Shown here: piece by piece, positions 1 through 10,000 of the stretch
Layout of the letters: every line of letters begins with the position of its first letter
How positions within the stretch are numbered: the first letter of the stretch is position 1
Source of the DNA: Pandoraea sputorum
Lineage (GTDB): Bacteria > Pseudomonadota > Gammaproteobacteria > Burkholderiales > Burkholderiaceae
Reading direction: 5' to 3'
Assembly (NCBI RefSeq): GCF_000814845.2
Contig: NZ_CP010431.2
Location: forward strand, 620,001 to 684,000
Length of the DNA stretch: 64,000 nucleotides
Position numbers and translations under genes: made by a program
The notes under the pieces: model-generated
Databases searched by the model: none
Seen by the model: the letters and a program-made list of their open reading frames with translations, nothing else
Told to the model about the DNA's origin: nothing

Positions 1-119
1 GTATATTTTTGCGCAAACAATCGCTAAAGACAAGTCATGCGGCCGATGGCGTGTCGGCGCAGACAGGGTGAATTCACGATCGCGGCATTGATGTCGCCAA
101 TGTGTCCGTCAACTTTATG

Positions 120-155
120 TTGCATTGTGTGTTGTAATGTTGCAAATTATTGCAA
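120..155 (+). promoter_or_regulatory. phased TTGCA half-sites upstream of the flavoprotein gene
   Basis: TTGCAT at 120-125 and TTGCAA at 140-145 and 150-155 lie 20 and 10 bp apart, so they are on one helical face. The last two form a TTGCAA-N4-TTGCAA dyad. They lie 85-120 bp before the preferred start of the next gene, a sensible place for an operator. The cognate regulator is unknown. Confidence 0.3.
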
Positions 156-239
156 TGATTTTGAAGTTTGAGTAGTCTCGCGTCATCGCTCATGTCATTG
201 CCCGGCGCTGGCCGGTGCAAGCCTTTCCGGAGTCCATCC

Positions 240-2729
240 ATGCCTTCAGCCTTGCCCACTCATGCCCGTGTCGTCATCGTCGGCGGCGGGATCGTCGGCT
301 GTTCCGTTGCCTATCACCTGGCCAAGCTCGGCTGGACCGATGTCGTGTTGCTGGAGCAGGGACAGTTGTCGTGCGGCACTACATGGCATGCTGCCGGGCT
401 GGTGGGGCAATTGCGTTCCCAGGAAAGCATGACGAAGCTCATCCGCTATTCCACAAAGCTCTACAGCGAGCTGGAAGCGGAAACCGGGCTTGGCACGGGG
501 TGGAAGCAATGCGGTTCGTTGTCGGTGGCACGCAGCGCCGAGCGCATGACGCAACTCAAGCGCACGGCGGCCGTGGCGCGCGCTTACGGCGTGCAATGCG
601 ACGTGATCTCGCCGCGCGAAGCGGGCGAACTCTGGCCGGTCATGCGCACCGACGATCTCGTGGGCGCGGTGTGGCTGCCCGGCGACGGTAAGGCCAATCC
701 GACCGACCTCACGCAGGCGCTCGCACGTGGGGCGCGCAGCCGGGGCGTGCGCATCGCGGAGAACACGCGCATCACGCAAATTCACACAGCGTCGCCCAAC
801 GGCATTCGCACGGCGACGGGGGTGTCGTGGCAGAACAAGGACGGTGAGCACGGACGCATCGACGCCGAGATCGTCGTCAACTGTGCCGGTCAGTGGGCCA
901 AGGCCGTGGGGCGCATGTGCGGTGTCACCGTGCCGTTGCATTCCGCCGAGCACTACTACATCGTCACCGACCGTATCCCGGGTGTGCATACCGATCTGCC
1001 GGTCATGCGCGATCCCGACGGCTACATCTACTTCAAGGAAGAGGTTGGCGGTCTCGTGATGGGCGGTTTCGAGCCGAACGCCAAGCCGTGGGGCATGAAC
1101 GGCATTCCGGAGAATTTCGAATTCCAGTTGTTGCCCGACGACTGGGACCAGTTCGAGATCCTCATGGAGAACGCGCTCATTCGCGTACCCGCACTGGAGA
1201 CGGCGCAGATCCGCCAGTTCTACAACGGGCCTGAATCCTTCACGCCGGACAACAACTTCATCCTCGGCGAAGCGCCAGAGCTTCGGAATTTCTACGTCGG
1301 CGCGGGCTTCAATTCGATGGGCATTGCGTCCGCCGGTGGGGCAGGGATGGCGCTCGCCGAATGGATCGTGGCGGGCGAGCCGACGATGGATCTCTGGCCG
1401 GTCGACATCCGTCGCTTCGCGGGCTTTAACGGCAACGACACGTGGCTGCACGATCGCGTGAAGGAAACGCTGGGTCTGCATTACGCCATGCCGTGGCCGA
1501 ATCGAGAACTCGATACGGCGCGTCCGTTCCGGCGCTCGCCGCTGTACGCGACGTTGCTTGCGAAGGGCGCGTGCTTCGGCAGCAAGATGGGCTGGGAGCG
1601 GCCGAACTTCTTTGCACCGTCGCCCGAACAGGCGAGCATCGATTACAGCTTCGGTCAGCAGAACTGGCACTCGTGGAGTGCAGCGGAGCATCATGCGTGC
1701 CGCGACGCCGTGGCGCTGTTCGACATGAGCTCGTTCTCGAAGCTGCTGATCAAGGGGCGCGACGCCGAACGCGTGCTGCAGACGTTATGCAGCAACGACG
1801 TCGCCGTTGCCCCGGGGCGCACCGTCTACACCGCGATGCTCAACGAGCGTGGCGGCTACGAATCGGACTTCACGCTCACGCGCCTCGCGCCGGACCAGTA
1901 TCTGATGGTCACGGGCTCGGCGCAGACGACACGTGACATGGACTATCTGGAGCGGCGCATCGCCAGCCTGCCCGACGATCCGCGCTGCACCGTGGTCGAC
2001 GTCACCGGCCAGTACGCCGTGCTCGCGCTGATGGGACCGAACTCGCGCGCGTTGTTGCAGCAGGTATCCAAAGCCGATTTCTCCAACGAGGCGTTTCCAT
2101 TCGGTACGAGCCGCGAGATCGATCTCGGCTACGCGACGGTGCGCGCGACGCGCCTGACCTACGTGGGCGAGCTTGGCTGGGAACTGTACGTGCCGGTCGA
2201 ATTCGCCGTTGGCGTCTACGAGACGTTGCATGCGGCGGGCGTTGCGTTCGGGTTGAAGGACGCGGGCTACTACGCCATCGATTCGTTGCGCATCGAGAAG
2301 GGCTATCGCGCATGGGGACGCGAACTGACGCCGGATGCGAACCCGGTCGAGGCGGGGTTGACGTTCGCCTGCAAGCTGACGAGCGACATCGCCTTCACGG
2401 GACGCACCGCCGTCGAACTCGCGAAGTCGAAGGGCGTGCGCCGTCGTCTCGTCAGCGTCGCACTCGATGACGCGAGCGACAAGATGCTGTGGGGCGGTGA
2501 AGCGGTGTTGCGCGACGGTCAGCCTGTCGGGTTCATCTCTTCGGCAGCCTTTGGCCACACCATCGACGCGCCTGTGGGCCTGGCCTATCTGACGAACCCG
2601 GACGGCCCGGTGTCCGCCGAGTACATCGAGGCCGGTCGCTATCAGGTTGATCTCGCTGGGGAGCTGCTCGATGCCCGGGTGCAACTGCGCGCGTTGTACG
2701 ACCCGAAAGGCGAGCGGGTGAAGGGCTGA
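240..2729 (+). CDS. GcvT-type FAD-dependent dehydrogenase (dimethylglycine/sarcosine dehydrogenase family)
   Basis: Probable oxidative N-demethylase of an N-methyl amino acid such as dimethylglycine or sarcosine, passing the one-carbon unit to tetrahydrofolate. The N-terminal half is a DAO-type flavoprotein with the dinucleotide motif VVIVGGGIVGCSVAYHL. It also has a TTWHAAG motif, whose His is the covalent FAD site in dimethylglycine dehydrogenase. The C-terminal half (about residue 430 onward) is an aminomethyltransferase (GcvT plus GcvT_C) module. ATG at 240 is preferred: GGAG lies about 8 bp upstream and the Rossmann motif then starts within 15 residues. A TTG at 168 and an ATG at 192 are in frame but would add a non-conserved leader. 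Length about 829 aa, normal for the family. purU, two genes downstream, also handles one-carbon units. The exact substrate cannot be told from sequence. Confidence 0.85.
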   Translation: MPSALPTHARVVIVGGGIVGCSVAYHLAKLGWTDVVLLEQGQLSCGTTWHAAGLVGQLRSQESMTKLIRYSTKLYSELEAETGLGTGWKQCGSLSVARSAERMTQLKRTAAVARAYGVQCDVISPREAGELWPVMRTDDLVGAVWLPGDGKANPTDLTQALARGARSRGVRIAENTRITQIHTASPNGIRTATGVSWQNKDGEHGRIDAEIVVNCAGQWAKAVGRMCGVTVPLHSAEHYYIVTDRIPGVHTDLPVMRDPDGYIYFKEEVGGLVMGGFEPNAKPWGMNGIPENFEFQLLPDDWDQFEILMENALIRVPALETAQIRQFYNGPESFTPDNNFILGEAPELRNFYVGAGFNSMGIASAGGAGMALAEWIVAGEPTMDLWPVDIRRFAGFNGNDTWLHDRVKETLGLHYAMPWPNRELDTARPFRRSPLYATLLAKGACFGSKMGWERPNFFAPSPEQASIDYSFGQQNWHSWSAAEHHACRDAVALFDMSSFSKLLIKGRDAERVLQTLCSNDVAVAPGRTVYTAMLNERGGYESDFTLTRLAPDQYLMVTGSAQTTRDMDYLERRIASLPDDPRCTVVDVTGQYAVLALMGPNSRALLQQVSKADFSNEAFPFGTSREIDLGYATVRATRLTYVGELGWELYVPVEFAVGVYETLHAAGVAFGLKDAGYYAIDSLRIEKGYRAWGRELTPDANPVEAGLTFACKLTSDIAFTGRTAVELAKSKGVRRRLVSVALDDASDKMLWGGEAVLRDGQPVGFISSAAFGHTIDAPVGLAYLTNPDGPVSAEYIEAGRYQVDLAGELLDARVQLRALYDPKGERVKG

Positions 2730-2927
2730 ACGACGAACGTGTGTATGGCTGAACCGCACGCCGGGGTCCAAATCCCAATGTCGTTCAGCCCAGCCAGACG
2801 GGCGATGCGTGCCGACGCGGGACGGTCATTCCCCGCGCTTCGGGCGAACTCGTCGCCGCTTCTGTAAAATGCCGCTTTTGCCTCGATTTCGCGCGCCAAC
2901 GCCTGGCGCGCGTCCGGTCTCTGACGT

Positions 2928-3779
2928 ATGTCTTTTGCTTGTATTGCGGCGGCGCGCCGCTTCGACGACCGAGCGCATCTGCCGCTCGTGATCGGCTCGC
3001 AGCGTTTTGGATGGATTCGCCGTAGCGACGTCGAGTCGCTGTGCCGCTGGCCCGACGTGTTCGAGATCAGTTCGCTCGCCGTGCGCATTCATCCGCGTCA
3101 CGATACGTGCGAAGCCCGCACGGCGGCGCTGGCGCCCGTGATCGAAGCCCTCGCCGCCGAGGGACGTATCACGGGCTGGCGCAACGAGCATTACGCGATC
3201 CGTCAGCGTCTGTACGACACGCCGCTGGCGTGGATCGAACGCGCGGCCTCTCGCTTTTTCGGTACACGCACGTTCGCCGTGCATGTGAACGGCTACGTGC
3301 CCGCTCGCTTCGTCGGCGAAGCCCCGAAGATGTGGATCGCGCGCCGCAGCGTGCTCAAGGCCACCGATCCGGGCTGTCTCGACAACCTGTCGGCGGGGGG
3401 CATCGGTAACGGCATTGGTGTGGGCGACACGCTGGTCAAGGAATGCTGGGAAGAAGCGGGTATTCCGGCGCATCTGGCCAGCGAAGCGCGTCCGGGCCGT
3501 ACGCTGCACATCCTCGCGGAAATTCCCGAAGGCGTGCAGTCCGAGCAGATTTTCGTCTACGATCTTGCGCTGCCGCGCGGGTTCGTCCCCGAGAATCAGG
3601 ACGGCGAGGCGAGCGCGCACTGGCTGTGCTCGGCGGGCGACGTACGCGACGTGATTGCGCGCGGCAAGATGACGGTCGACGCGAGCCTCGCGAGCCTCGA
3701 CTTCCTGCTGCGCGAAGGCGCGATTCGCGTGAAGGACTGCGCCGGTATCGAGGCATTGTTCAAGCCTGCGGACGAGTAA
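2928..3779 (+). CDS. DUF4743 NUDIX hydrolase
   Basis: 283-aa protein with an N-terminal DUF4743 region followed by a NUDIX fold, the arrangement found next to thiamine pyrophosphokinase in some fungi and in stand-alone bacterial proteins. The NUDIX box spans about residues 157-179 and ends in KECWEEAGI, so the metal-binding EE pair is present. The Glu expected at box position 7 is Ile, a deviation that weakens the classical signature. The likely activity is hydrolysis of a nucleoside diphosphate-linked or oxidised thiamine diphosphate compound; this is inference from the family. The start ATG has no obvious Shine-Dalgarno. It lies about 100 bp before purU on the same strand and may be co-transcribed with it. 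Confidence 0.8.
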   Translation: MSFACIAAARRFDDRAHLPLVIGSQRFGWIRRSDVESLCRWPDVFEISSLAVRIHPRHDTCEARTAALAPVIEALAAEGRITGWRNEHYAIRQRLYDTPLAWIERAASRFFGTRTFAVHVNGYVPARFVGEAPKMWIARRSVLKATDPGCLDNLSAGGIGNGIGVGDTLVKECWEEAGIPAHLASEARPGRTLHILAEIPEGVQSEQIFVYDLALPRGFVPENQDGEASAHWLCSAGDVRDVIARGKMTVDASLASLDFLLREGAIRVKDCAGIEALFKPADE

Positions 3780-3881
3780 GCCCGCGCCGGATGCCCAGTG
3801 CGCACGCGGCCGGCATCGAATCGACGAATCACCGAATTTCAACACTGCAACGACATTGCAAGCCTTTGCCCAGGAGCAATC

Positions 3882-4754
3882 ATGGCACCGATCGAAAATA
3901 GCTACATTCTGAAGTTGTCCTGCCCGGACCGTCCCGGCATCGTCCACACGGTGGCCGGTTTCCTGGTCGAGCGCGGCGGCAACATTCTCGACTCGGCGCA
4001 GTTCAACGATCGCTTCACGGGCGGCTTCTTCATGCGCGTGCATTTTCAGCAACTGCCGGGCCAGAGCGATCTGGCGTCGCTCCAGCGTGATTTTGCACCG
4101 CTGGCCGAGCAGTTCGAGATGGAATGGGAACTGGTCGACGCTTCGATCAAGCCGCGCGTCATGCTGATGGTGTCGAAGATCGGCCACTGCCTGAACGACT
4201 TGCTGTTCCGCTACAAGACCGGCCAGCTCAACGTCGAAATCCCGGTGATCGTGTCGAACCACAAGGATTTCTACCAACTGGCGGCGAGCTACAACATCCC
4301 GTTCCACTATCTGCCGCTGATGAACGCGACGCCCGAGTCGAAGGCCGCGCAGGAAGCCAAGGTGTTCGAGCTGGTCGAGGACAACAACATCGATCTGGTG
4401 GTGCTGGCCCGTTATATGCAGGTGCTCTCGAGCGACCTGTGCAAGAAGCTGGCGGGACGCGCCATCAACATCCACCATTCCTTCCTGCCGAGCTTCAAGG
4501 GAGCGAAGCCGTACTATCAGGCGTTCGACCGTGGTGTGAAGCTGATCGGTGCGACGGCGCATTACGTGACGTCCGACCTCGACGAAGGTCCGATCATCGA
4601 GCAGGAAGTCGAGCGCGTCGACCACACGATGGACCCCGAGCAACTCACCGCCATCGGTCGCGACGTGGAATGTGTCGCACTCGCGCGCGCCGTGCGCTTT
4701 CACGCCGAGCACCGCATCTTGCTGAACGGCCACAAGACGGTGATCTTCCGCTGA
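3882..4754 (+). CDS. purU: formyltetrahydrofolate deformylase
   Basis: Hydrolyses 10-formyl-tetrahydrofolate to tetrahydrofolate and formate, balancing one-carbon pools and feeding formate to purine synthesis. The N-terminus (about residues 8-85) is an ACT domain beginning LSCPDRPGIVHTVAGF. The rest is a formyltransferase fold with INIHHSFLPSFKG (catalytic Asn-His region) and a DLDEGPII motif carrying the catalytic Asp. The start ATG at 3882 is fixed by AGGAG 6-7 bp upstream; the frame is open further upstream but without conserved sequence. Its 290 aa matches the usual length. A strong hairpin terminator follows. Confidence 0.95.
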   Translation: MAPIENSYILKLSCPDRPGIVHTVAGFLVERGGNILDSAQFNDRFTGGFFMRVHFQQLPGQSDLASLQRDFAPLAEQFEMEWELVDASIKPRVMLMVSKIGHCLNDLLFRYKTGQLNVEIPVIVSNHKDFYQLAASYNIPFHYLPLMNATPESKAAQEAKVFELVEDNNIDLVVLARYMQVLSSDLCKKLAGRAINIHHSFLPSFKGAKPYYQAFDRGVKLIGATAHYVTSDLDEGPIIEQEVERVDHTMDPEQLTAIGRDVECVALARAVRFHAEHRILLNGHKTVIFR

Positions 4755-4806
4755 GCGCTTCGCTGATGTTTGTGCCGCTCAATGCGGCACATCGCACAGA
4801 CAAAAA

Positions 4807-4837
4807 AGCCCGGGACACGAAGTCTCGGGCTTTTTTT
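4807..4837. terminator. rho-independent terminator between convergent purU and MFS genes
   Basis: A 10-bp stem (4807-4816 with 4822-4831, one G-T pair), a 5-nt loop and a run of seven T. A run of six A on the other side makes it usable by the convergent MFS gene as well. Confidence 0.9.
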
Positions 4838-4855
4838 ATGCGTTCGTGACGTGTA

Positions 4856-6226
4856 TCAGGTGCGCTGTGCCAGTTCGCTGCCCGCATCGCGCGAAAGCCG
4901 CGCAATCGAGATCGTCGAGCTGACGGCGATCAGGCCGACGACGAGAAACGCCCAAGGGAAGTCGACGTTCGTCACATGGTCGCGCCCATGCAGCCACGAC
5001 GACGTCTGCAACACCGCCGCGCCAATCGTGATCCCGAGCGTGAGCGACACCTGTTGTGCGACGCTGGCGAGACTCGTCGCCTGACTCATGCGATGCCCCG
5101 GCACATCGGCGTAGGAAATCGCATTCAGACTCGTGAATTGCAGCGAGCGGAAACAACCGCCGAACAGCAGCGTGCCAAGAATCACCAGATGCGACGTCTG
5201 GTCGGTGAAAAGTCCGTACCCCCCGATGGTCGCGGCCGCAATGACTGCGTTCGTCATCAGCACGCGGCGGAACCCCCAGCGCTGAAGAATGCGCAGGGAG
5301 AGCGTCTTCATGAACATCGCACCGGCCGCGGAGATGAAGGTCAGCGCGCCCGACTCCAGCGGTGTCATGCCGAAGCCGAGTTGCAGCATCAGCGGCAAGA
5401 GAAACGGAGTCGCGCCTACGCCAATGCGAAACAGCGTGCCGCCACCGACACCTGCGCGGAACGTGGGGATGCGAAAGAGATCGAGCCGCAACAACGGATG
5501 CGCAATTCCTTTCGCGTGACGCAGATACGCGACGATCAGCGCAGCGCCGACGGCGACCAGCCCGAGGGCGAGCGGCGTGGGAATCAGATGACGGCCGATG
5601 GTCGACAGGCCGAGCATCAGGATCGACAACCCGAAACCCGAGAGCAGGAAGCCCTTGACGTCGAGCGGCGGCACTTCGTCTTCGTACAGATCGGGGATGA
5701 ATTTCGTCGCAAGGATGAAACCGAGCACGCCGATGGGGATGTTGATGAAGAAGATCCAGCGCCAGTGCCAGTACGTCGTGATGAAGCCGCCCAGCGGCGG
5801 ACCGAGCACCGGACCGACCAGCGCCGGGATCGTGAGGTAGTTGAGCGCGCGCACCATGTCGCGCTTCTCCACGGACTTGAGCAGTGCGAGTCGCCCCACG
5901 GGCACCATCATCGCGCCGCCCATGCCCTGCACGAAGCGTGCAATCACCAGCTCCGGCAAGTTGGTCGAGATGCCACAGCAGATGGAGCTAACGACGAACA
6001 CGCCGATAGCGGTGCGAAAGACGTTGCGCGTGCCGAAGCGATCGGCGATCCATCCACTGACCGGAATGAAGACCGCGAGGCTGATGAGGTACGTCGTGAG
6101 GGCGAGCTTGAGCGTGATCGGGCTCTCGCCGAGATCTTTCGCGATCAACGGCAAGGAGGTGGACAACACGGTGGAATCCATGTTCTCCATGAACAGCGCG
6201 CAGGCAACTATCAGTGGAACGAGCAT
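4856..6226 (-). CDS. MFS transporter, DHA2 (EmrB/QacA-like) family
   Basis: 456-aa inner-membrane proton antiporter, probably a drug or metabolite exporter. It starts within the first membrane helix with ENMDSTVLSTSLPLIAKDLG, the helix-1 motif of DHA2 permeases. The GWIADRFGTRNVF loop is MFS motif A, and a GPPLGGFI stretch in helix 5 is the antiporter motif. About 13-14 hydrophobic segments can be counted. It is convergent with purU and shares its terminator. No regulator gene is adjacent, so substrate and control are not indicated. Confidence 0.88.
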   Translation of the reverse strand: MLVPLIVACALFMENMDSTVLSTSLPLIAKDLGESPITLKLALTTYLISLAVFIPVSGWIADRFGTRNVFRTAIGVFVVSSICCGISTNLPELVIARFVQGMGGAMMVPVGRLALLKSVEKRDMVRALNYLTIPALVGPVLGPPLGGFITTYWHWRWIFFINIPIGVLGFILATKFIPDLYEDEVPPLDVKGFLLSGFGLSILMLGLSTIGRHLIPTPLALGLVAVGAALIVAYLRHAKGIAHPLLRLDLFRIPTFRAGVGGGTLFRIGVGATPFLLPLMLQLGFGMTPLESGALTFISAAGAMFMKTLSLRILQRWGFRRVLMTNAVIAAATIGGYGLFTDQTSHLVILGTLLFGGCFRSLQFTSLNAISYADVPGHRMSQATSLASVAQQVSLTLGITIGAAVLQTSSWLHGRDHVTNVDFPWAFLVVGLIAVSSTISIARLSRDAGSELAQRT

Positions 6227-6497
6227 GAGGCATGACGTTGCCGTCGCGGCAACGAGAGTAAGCGAACGAGGTACGGCAAGAAGTGCAGCACGGGGGTACC
6301 GGGGTAAAGCGCAGACGATGCAGCAGATGACGCTTTCTGCGTTTATAGCAAATTCCGGTGCGGCGCGTCCCGTCGATGGTTGAAGCGAGCTGCCATGCGG
6401 ATTTCAGAGGGACTGACGAGGTATCCCGTCGTTTTAAACAGCGGAATGCTGTACTGCACCGCGATATGTTGTTTTGTCTGACGAACTGCTTGCCTCC

Positions 6498-6878
6498 TCA
6501 ATGCGCCTCAAGAAAGTCACGGAGGACATGCAGGTGCGTATGTGCTTCGTCGTCTTCCAGTCGATGTGCGGCCGTGAGTAATGTGACCGGGCCTTCGGTC
6601 AGACGCGTGCGCAACTCGGCGAGCATCGCGTTGTGGTCGGCATCCAGCGTTGACAGTTCTTCGAGGAAGCGTGTGCGGAACGCCGCGAACTCCTCGGGAT
6701 GCTCGTGAAACCACTTGCGCAGCGGTGTGCTCGGCGTGACGTCCTTCGCCCAGAAGTCGACATGCGCCTTGACCTTGGCCAATCCGCGCGGCCAGAGGCG
6801 GTCGGCGAGAACACGCTGGCCGTCGGCAGCGTCGGGGGCGTCGTAGACGCGCTTGAAGCGAATGTTGTAAGACGGCAT
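6498..6878 (-). CDS. DUF488 family protein (YeaO-like)
   Basis: 126-aa soluble protein with the YeaO/DUF488 pattern IRFKRVYDAP, LADRLWPRGL and a W-F-HEHPEEF segment. The function of the family is not established. The start ATG at 6876-6878 is chosen because conservation begins there and GGAGG lies about 9 bp upstream; the longer open frame to 6995 has non-conserved sequence. It lies between the MFS gene and the autotransporter on the same strand, each separated by over 100 bp. Confidence 0.85.
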   Translation of the reverse strand: MPSYNIRFKRVYDAPDAADGQRVLADRLWPRGLAKVKAHVDFWAKDVTPSTPLRKWFHEHPEEFAAFRTRFLEELSTLDADHNAMLAELRTRLTEGPVTLLTAAHRLEDDEAHTHLHVLRDFLEAH

Positions 6879-7001
6879 AGGGGGCGGCCTCCGGTGGTGA
6901 TCGCGTGAGCGCCCGCCGCTCGCGCTGAGCGGGCGCGCAATACTTCGGAGCTTACCGGAGGCGCTTGTTACAGGCGAGTCCCCACGATAGGACATGACAC
7001 A

Positions 7002-10000
7002 TCAGAAGCGCCAGTTGACGTTGCCGTACACCGAGTTGTCGCTGACCTTGCCGCCAAACTGACCTGAGTAGCTCACGCCGAGCGTGACGGCATCGCTGAC
7101 GAAAGCATCGATACCGGCACTGACGACCACCGCGTCACGGGCAATCGGCACGCCCCCCACCGTGAAGGCGGCTGACGTCCCCGAGAACGCCAGTTGCATA
7201 TCCGGAGTGTTCGCGCCGTAAGCATGACGCCACCCGGCAGACAGTCGTACGCGTCCCGATGCGGCAGACCCGGCCCCCGTGGCGAAGGGGATTTCACCGC
7301 GCAGGCCTGCTGTGGAGAACGTGATGCCGTGCGACTGCTCATCGGCATGGAGCCCGGCAATGCTGCCGGATTCGTCGAAGGCGTCGGTACGCACGCGTGC
7401 GTAAGCCACGTTTGCGAAAGGCTCGACAATGACGGGCCCAGCATCGACACGCCACGCCGCTTCGCCGAACACTTGCCATACGGCAGCGTCGTATTTCGCC
7501 CGTGCTGTCTGTGCAACGGGGCCGATAGCGATGGCACGTTGCGTGCTGATCTGCTGCCAGCCGTACGCGCCGCCGACCGTGGCGCCCAGACGTCCGAAGC
7601 GCCGATTCACGTAAGCGCCGATCTGCGCGTCGTTACTGTTACCCGACGCGCTGGCGCCTGTATTGAACGTGCTGTGCCCCAGTCCGCCAAACACACCGGC
7701 GCGCCATGCATCGGCGAAGGGCGCATCCACCCCGGCGAGCACACCCATGCCACGGCGGTGCAGCGTCGCCGCGCCCGAGCCGCCATCGTCGACAGAGCGG
7801 TTACGCATCTGCCCGTCATTGCCGTAGACGGAAGCCCATGCCTGTGTCGCGCGCGTTTGCGAACGGCAATCGTCGCGCTGATCCGGTGACGTCATGCGGT
7901 TGCCCGAGATGTCATCGCTTGATGCCGCTGCATCACACGCTGATGAAAGCGAGAGACTGTCGCGCAGCCGCTGCGAGACCGCGTCGCGTGCAATCTGCGA
8001 CTGACCCAGCAGCATCGACGCCACCGAGGCGTGCAGACTCCCGTCGAGACTTTCGAATGCAGCGGGCGCGTTGGCGGCCGTCAGGCCGAGCGCGGTCTGA
8101 TAGAGCGCACTGCCTGTGCCCAGCGATGCGACCGCAGCGGCCACTGCGCGCTGATTCGGCGTGACGGCACCGGCGGGCAGGGGGGTACCGTTCGGCGCGA
8201 ACGTCAGCAACACGGAGGTTGGCGTGTAGCTGACTTGTGGCGTGAGGTAGAGGAGGTTCGTGGAAGTCGACGCGAATTGCCCGAAGACGCCGCCCGTCGC
8301 CGACACGATGACGGCCCCCGATGCATCTGCCGGTTGTGTACCCGGTGCCGCATTGACGACGAGACTGCTGCCGCCGACCGTGGCGCTGCCGGTGGTGCTG
8401 ACCTGACTCGGCGCTGTGCCGGGTGCCGCGTTGACCTGCAACGTCGACCCTGGCGCAAGCGTGAGGTTGCCACCGACGCTGAGCGTCGACCCCGGCGAAC
8501 TGACGACGATCTGACTCCCGCTCGCGCCTGTCAGGGGACCGGTCTGTGCGCCTGCACCTGAGCCACCGGCACTGGCCGGTGTGGGCGTCGTCAGCGTGGC
8601 CCCTGTCTGGACGGTGACCGGTGAGTTGGGCAGTCCACCGATACCCAGCGTGCCGCCCGCGACGGTCGTTGGTCCTGACAACGGATTTTGCGCACCCAGC
8701 GTGAGCGTACCGCCGCCGGTCTTCGTGAGACCGCCCGTGCCGGAAACGCTGCCAGGGAAATTGCCCGACGCCACGGACACCGAACCGCCGTTAATCGTGA
8801 GTCCGCCCTGCGTCGTGCCGTTCAGCGACGGCAGTGTGACGTTGACGCCTTGTGTCGTCACGCTGCCCTGTGCGACGCTCAGCCCGCCGGTGCCCAGCCC
8901 ACCGGGCGACGTTACGGTGACGCCGCCGCCGTTCACCGTTGTGCCGCCCGTGAAGGTGTTCGAGCCACCGAGCGTGATGCCCTGCGGGTTGTTCAACGAC
9001 AAGCCGCCGTTGCCGGAAATGCTTCCACTCAGTGTTAGCGGAGCGGTGCCACCGACGGACAGTGTCGATCCGTTGCCGAGTGTGATGCCGTTCGCGAGGG
9101 TCGCTGGCGCACTCGCACTGAGGGCACCGCTACCGTTGACGGCAAGGCCGCCAGTGCCGAGCGAAGCGCTGTTGCCGACGGTTAGCGTGCCCGCGTTCAA
9201 CGTTGTGCCCCCGGTGAACGTGTTGGCTGCGCCCAACGACAACGAGCCGCTCCCGTTCTTGACCAGCCCGCCCGCGCCGGACAGCGTGCCATTGAAGACG
9301 TGGCTGCCGGTGTCGCCGGTCGTGAGTCCGCCACTGCCCAGAATGACCTGCGTGCCGGTGTCGCCGTCGAGCGTTGCAAGCACGAGCGGTGCCGTCGTGG
9401 CGGATGCGTCGAGCGTAGACCCTGCGTTGCCAAGCGAGATGCCCGAAGTGTTGCCGAGACGCCCGGACGCTCCCAACTTCAACGTGCCGCCGAACACCGT
9501 CGTCTGCCCTGAGAACGTGTTGTTTCCGCCGAGCGTCACCGTGCCGCCCCCTTGCTTCGTGATACCACCGGTACCGCTAATACTGCCGTCGAAGGCGTTG
9601 TTCGCGGCGCCACCCAGCGTGAGCGATTGCCCGCCCAGCGAGACAGTGGTGTTGGCCGCACCATCGAGTCCCCGGACGGTGACCGGCGTCGTTGCGCCTG
9701 AGAGGTCGAGCGCGGTGCCACCCGCAAGCATGACGTCGTTCGCCCCGCCAAGCGCGCCCCCAGCCCCGAGCGCCAGTGTGCCGCCGGCCACGTCGATGCC
9801 ACCGGTGAACGTACTTTGTCCTGTCAACGTCTGCGTGCCTGCACCGGCTTTGACGATGCTGCCGGTGCCCGCGATACCTGCGCCAAGCGTCTGATCGGTG
9901 GCATCGCCGAAGGTCAGCGTATTACCGCCAACGTTCACAGTACCGCCGGTGCCCGCAAGTGTCGCGAGCGTTTGATTACCGGCCGCCGCGATATCGAACG

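Noticed and set aside
2826..4733. Long minus-strand frame of 635 codons opposite the NUDIX and purU genes
   Set aside because: It is the antisense of two well-supported genes, rich in Arg/His/Val as GC-rich shadows are, with no motif.
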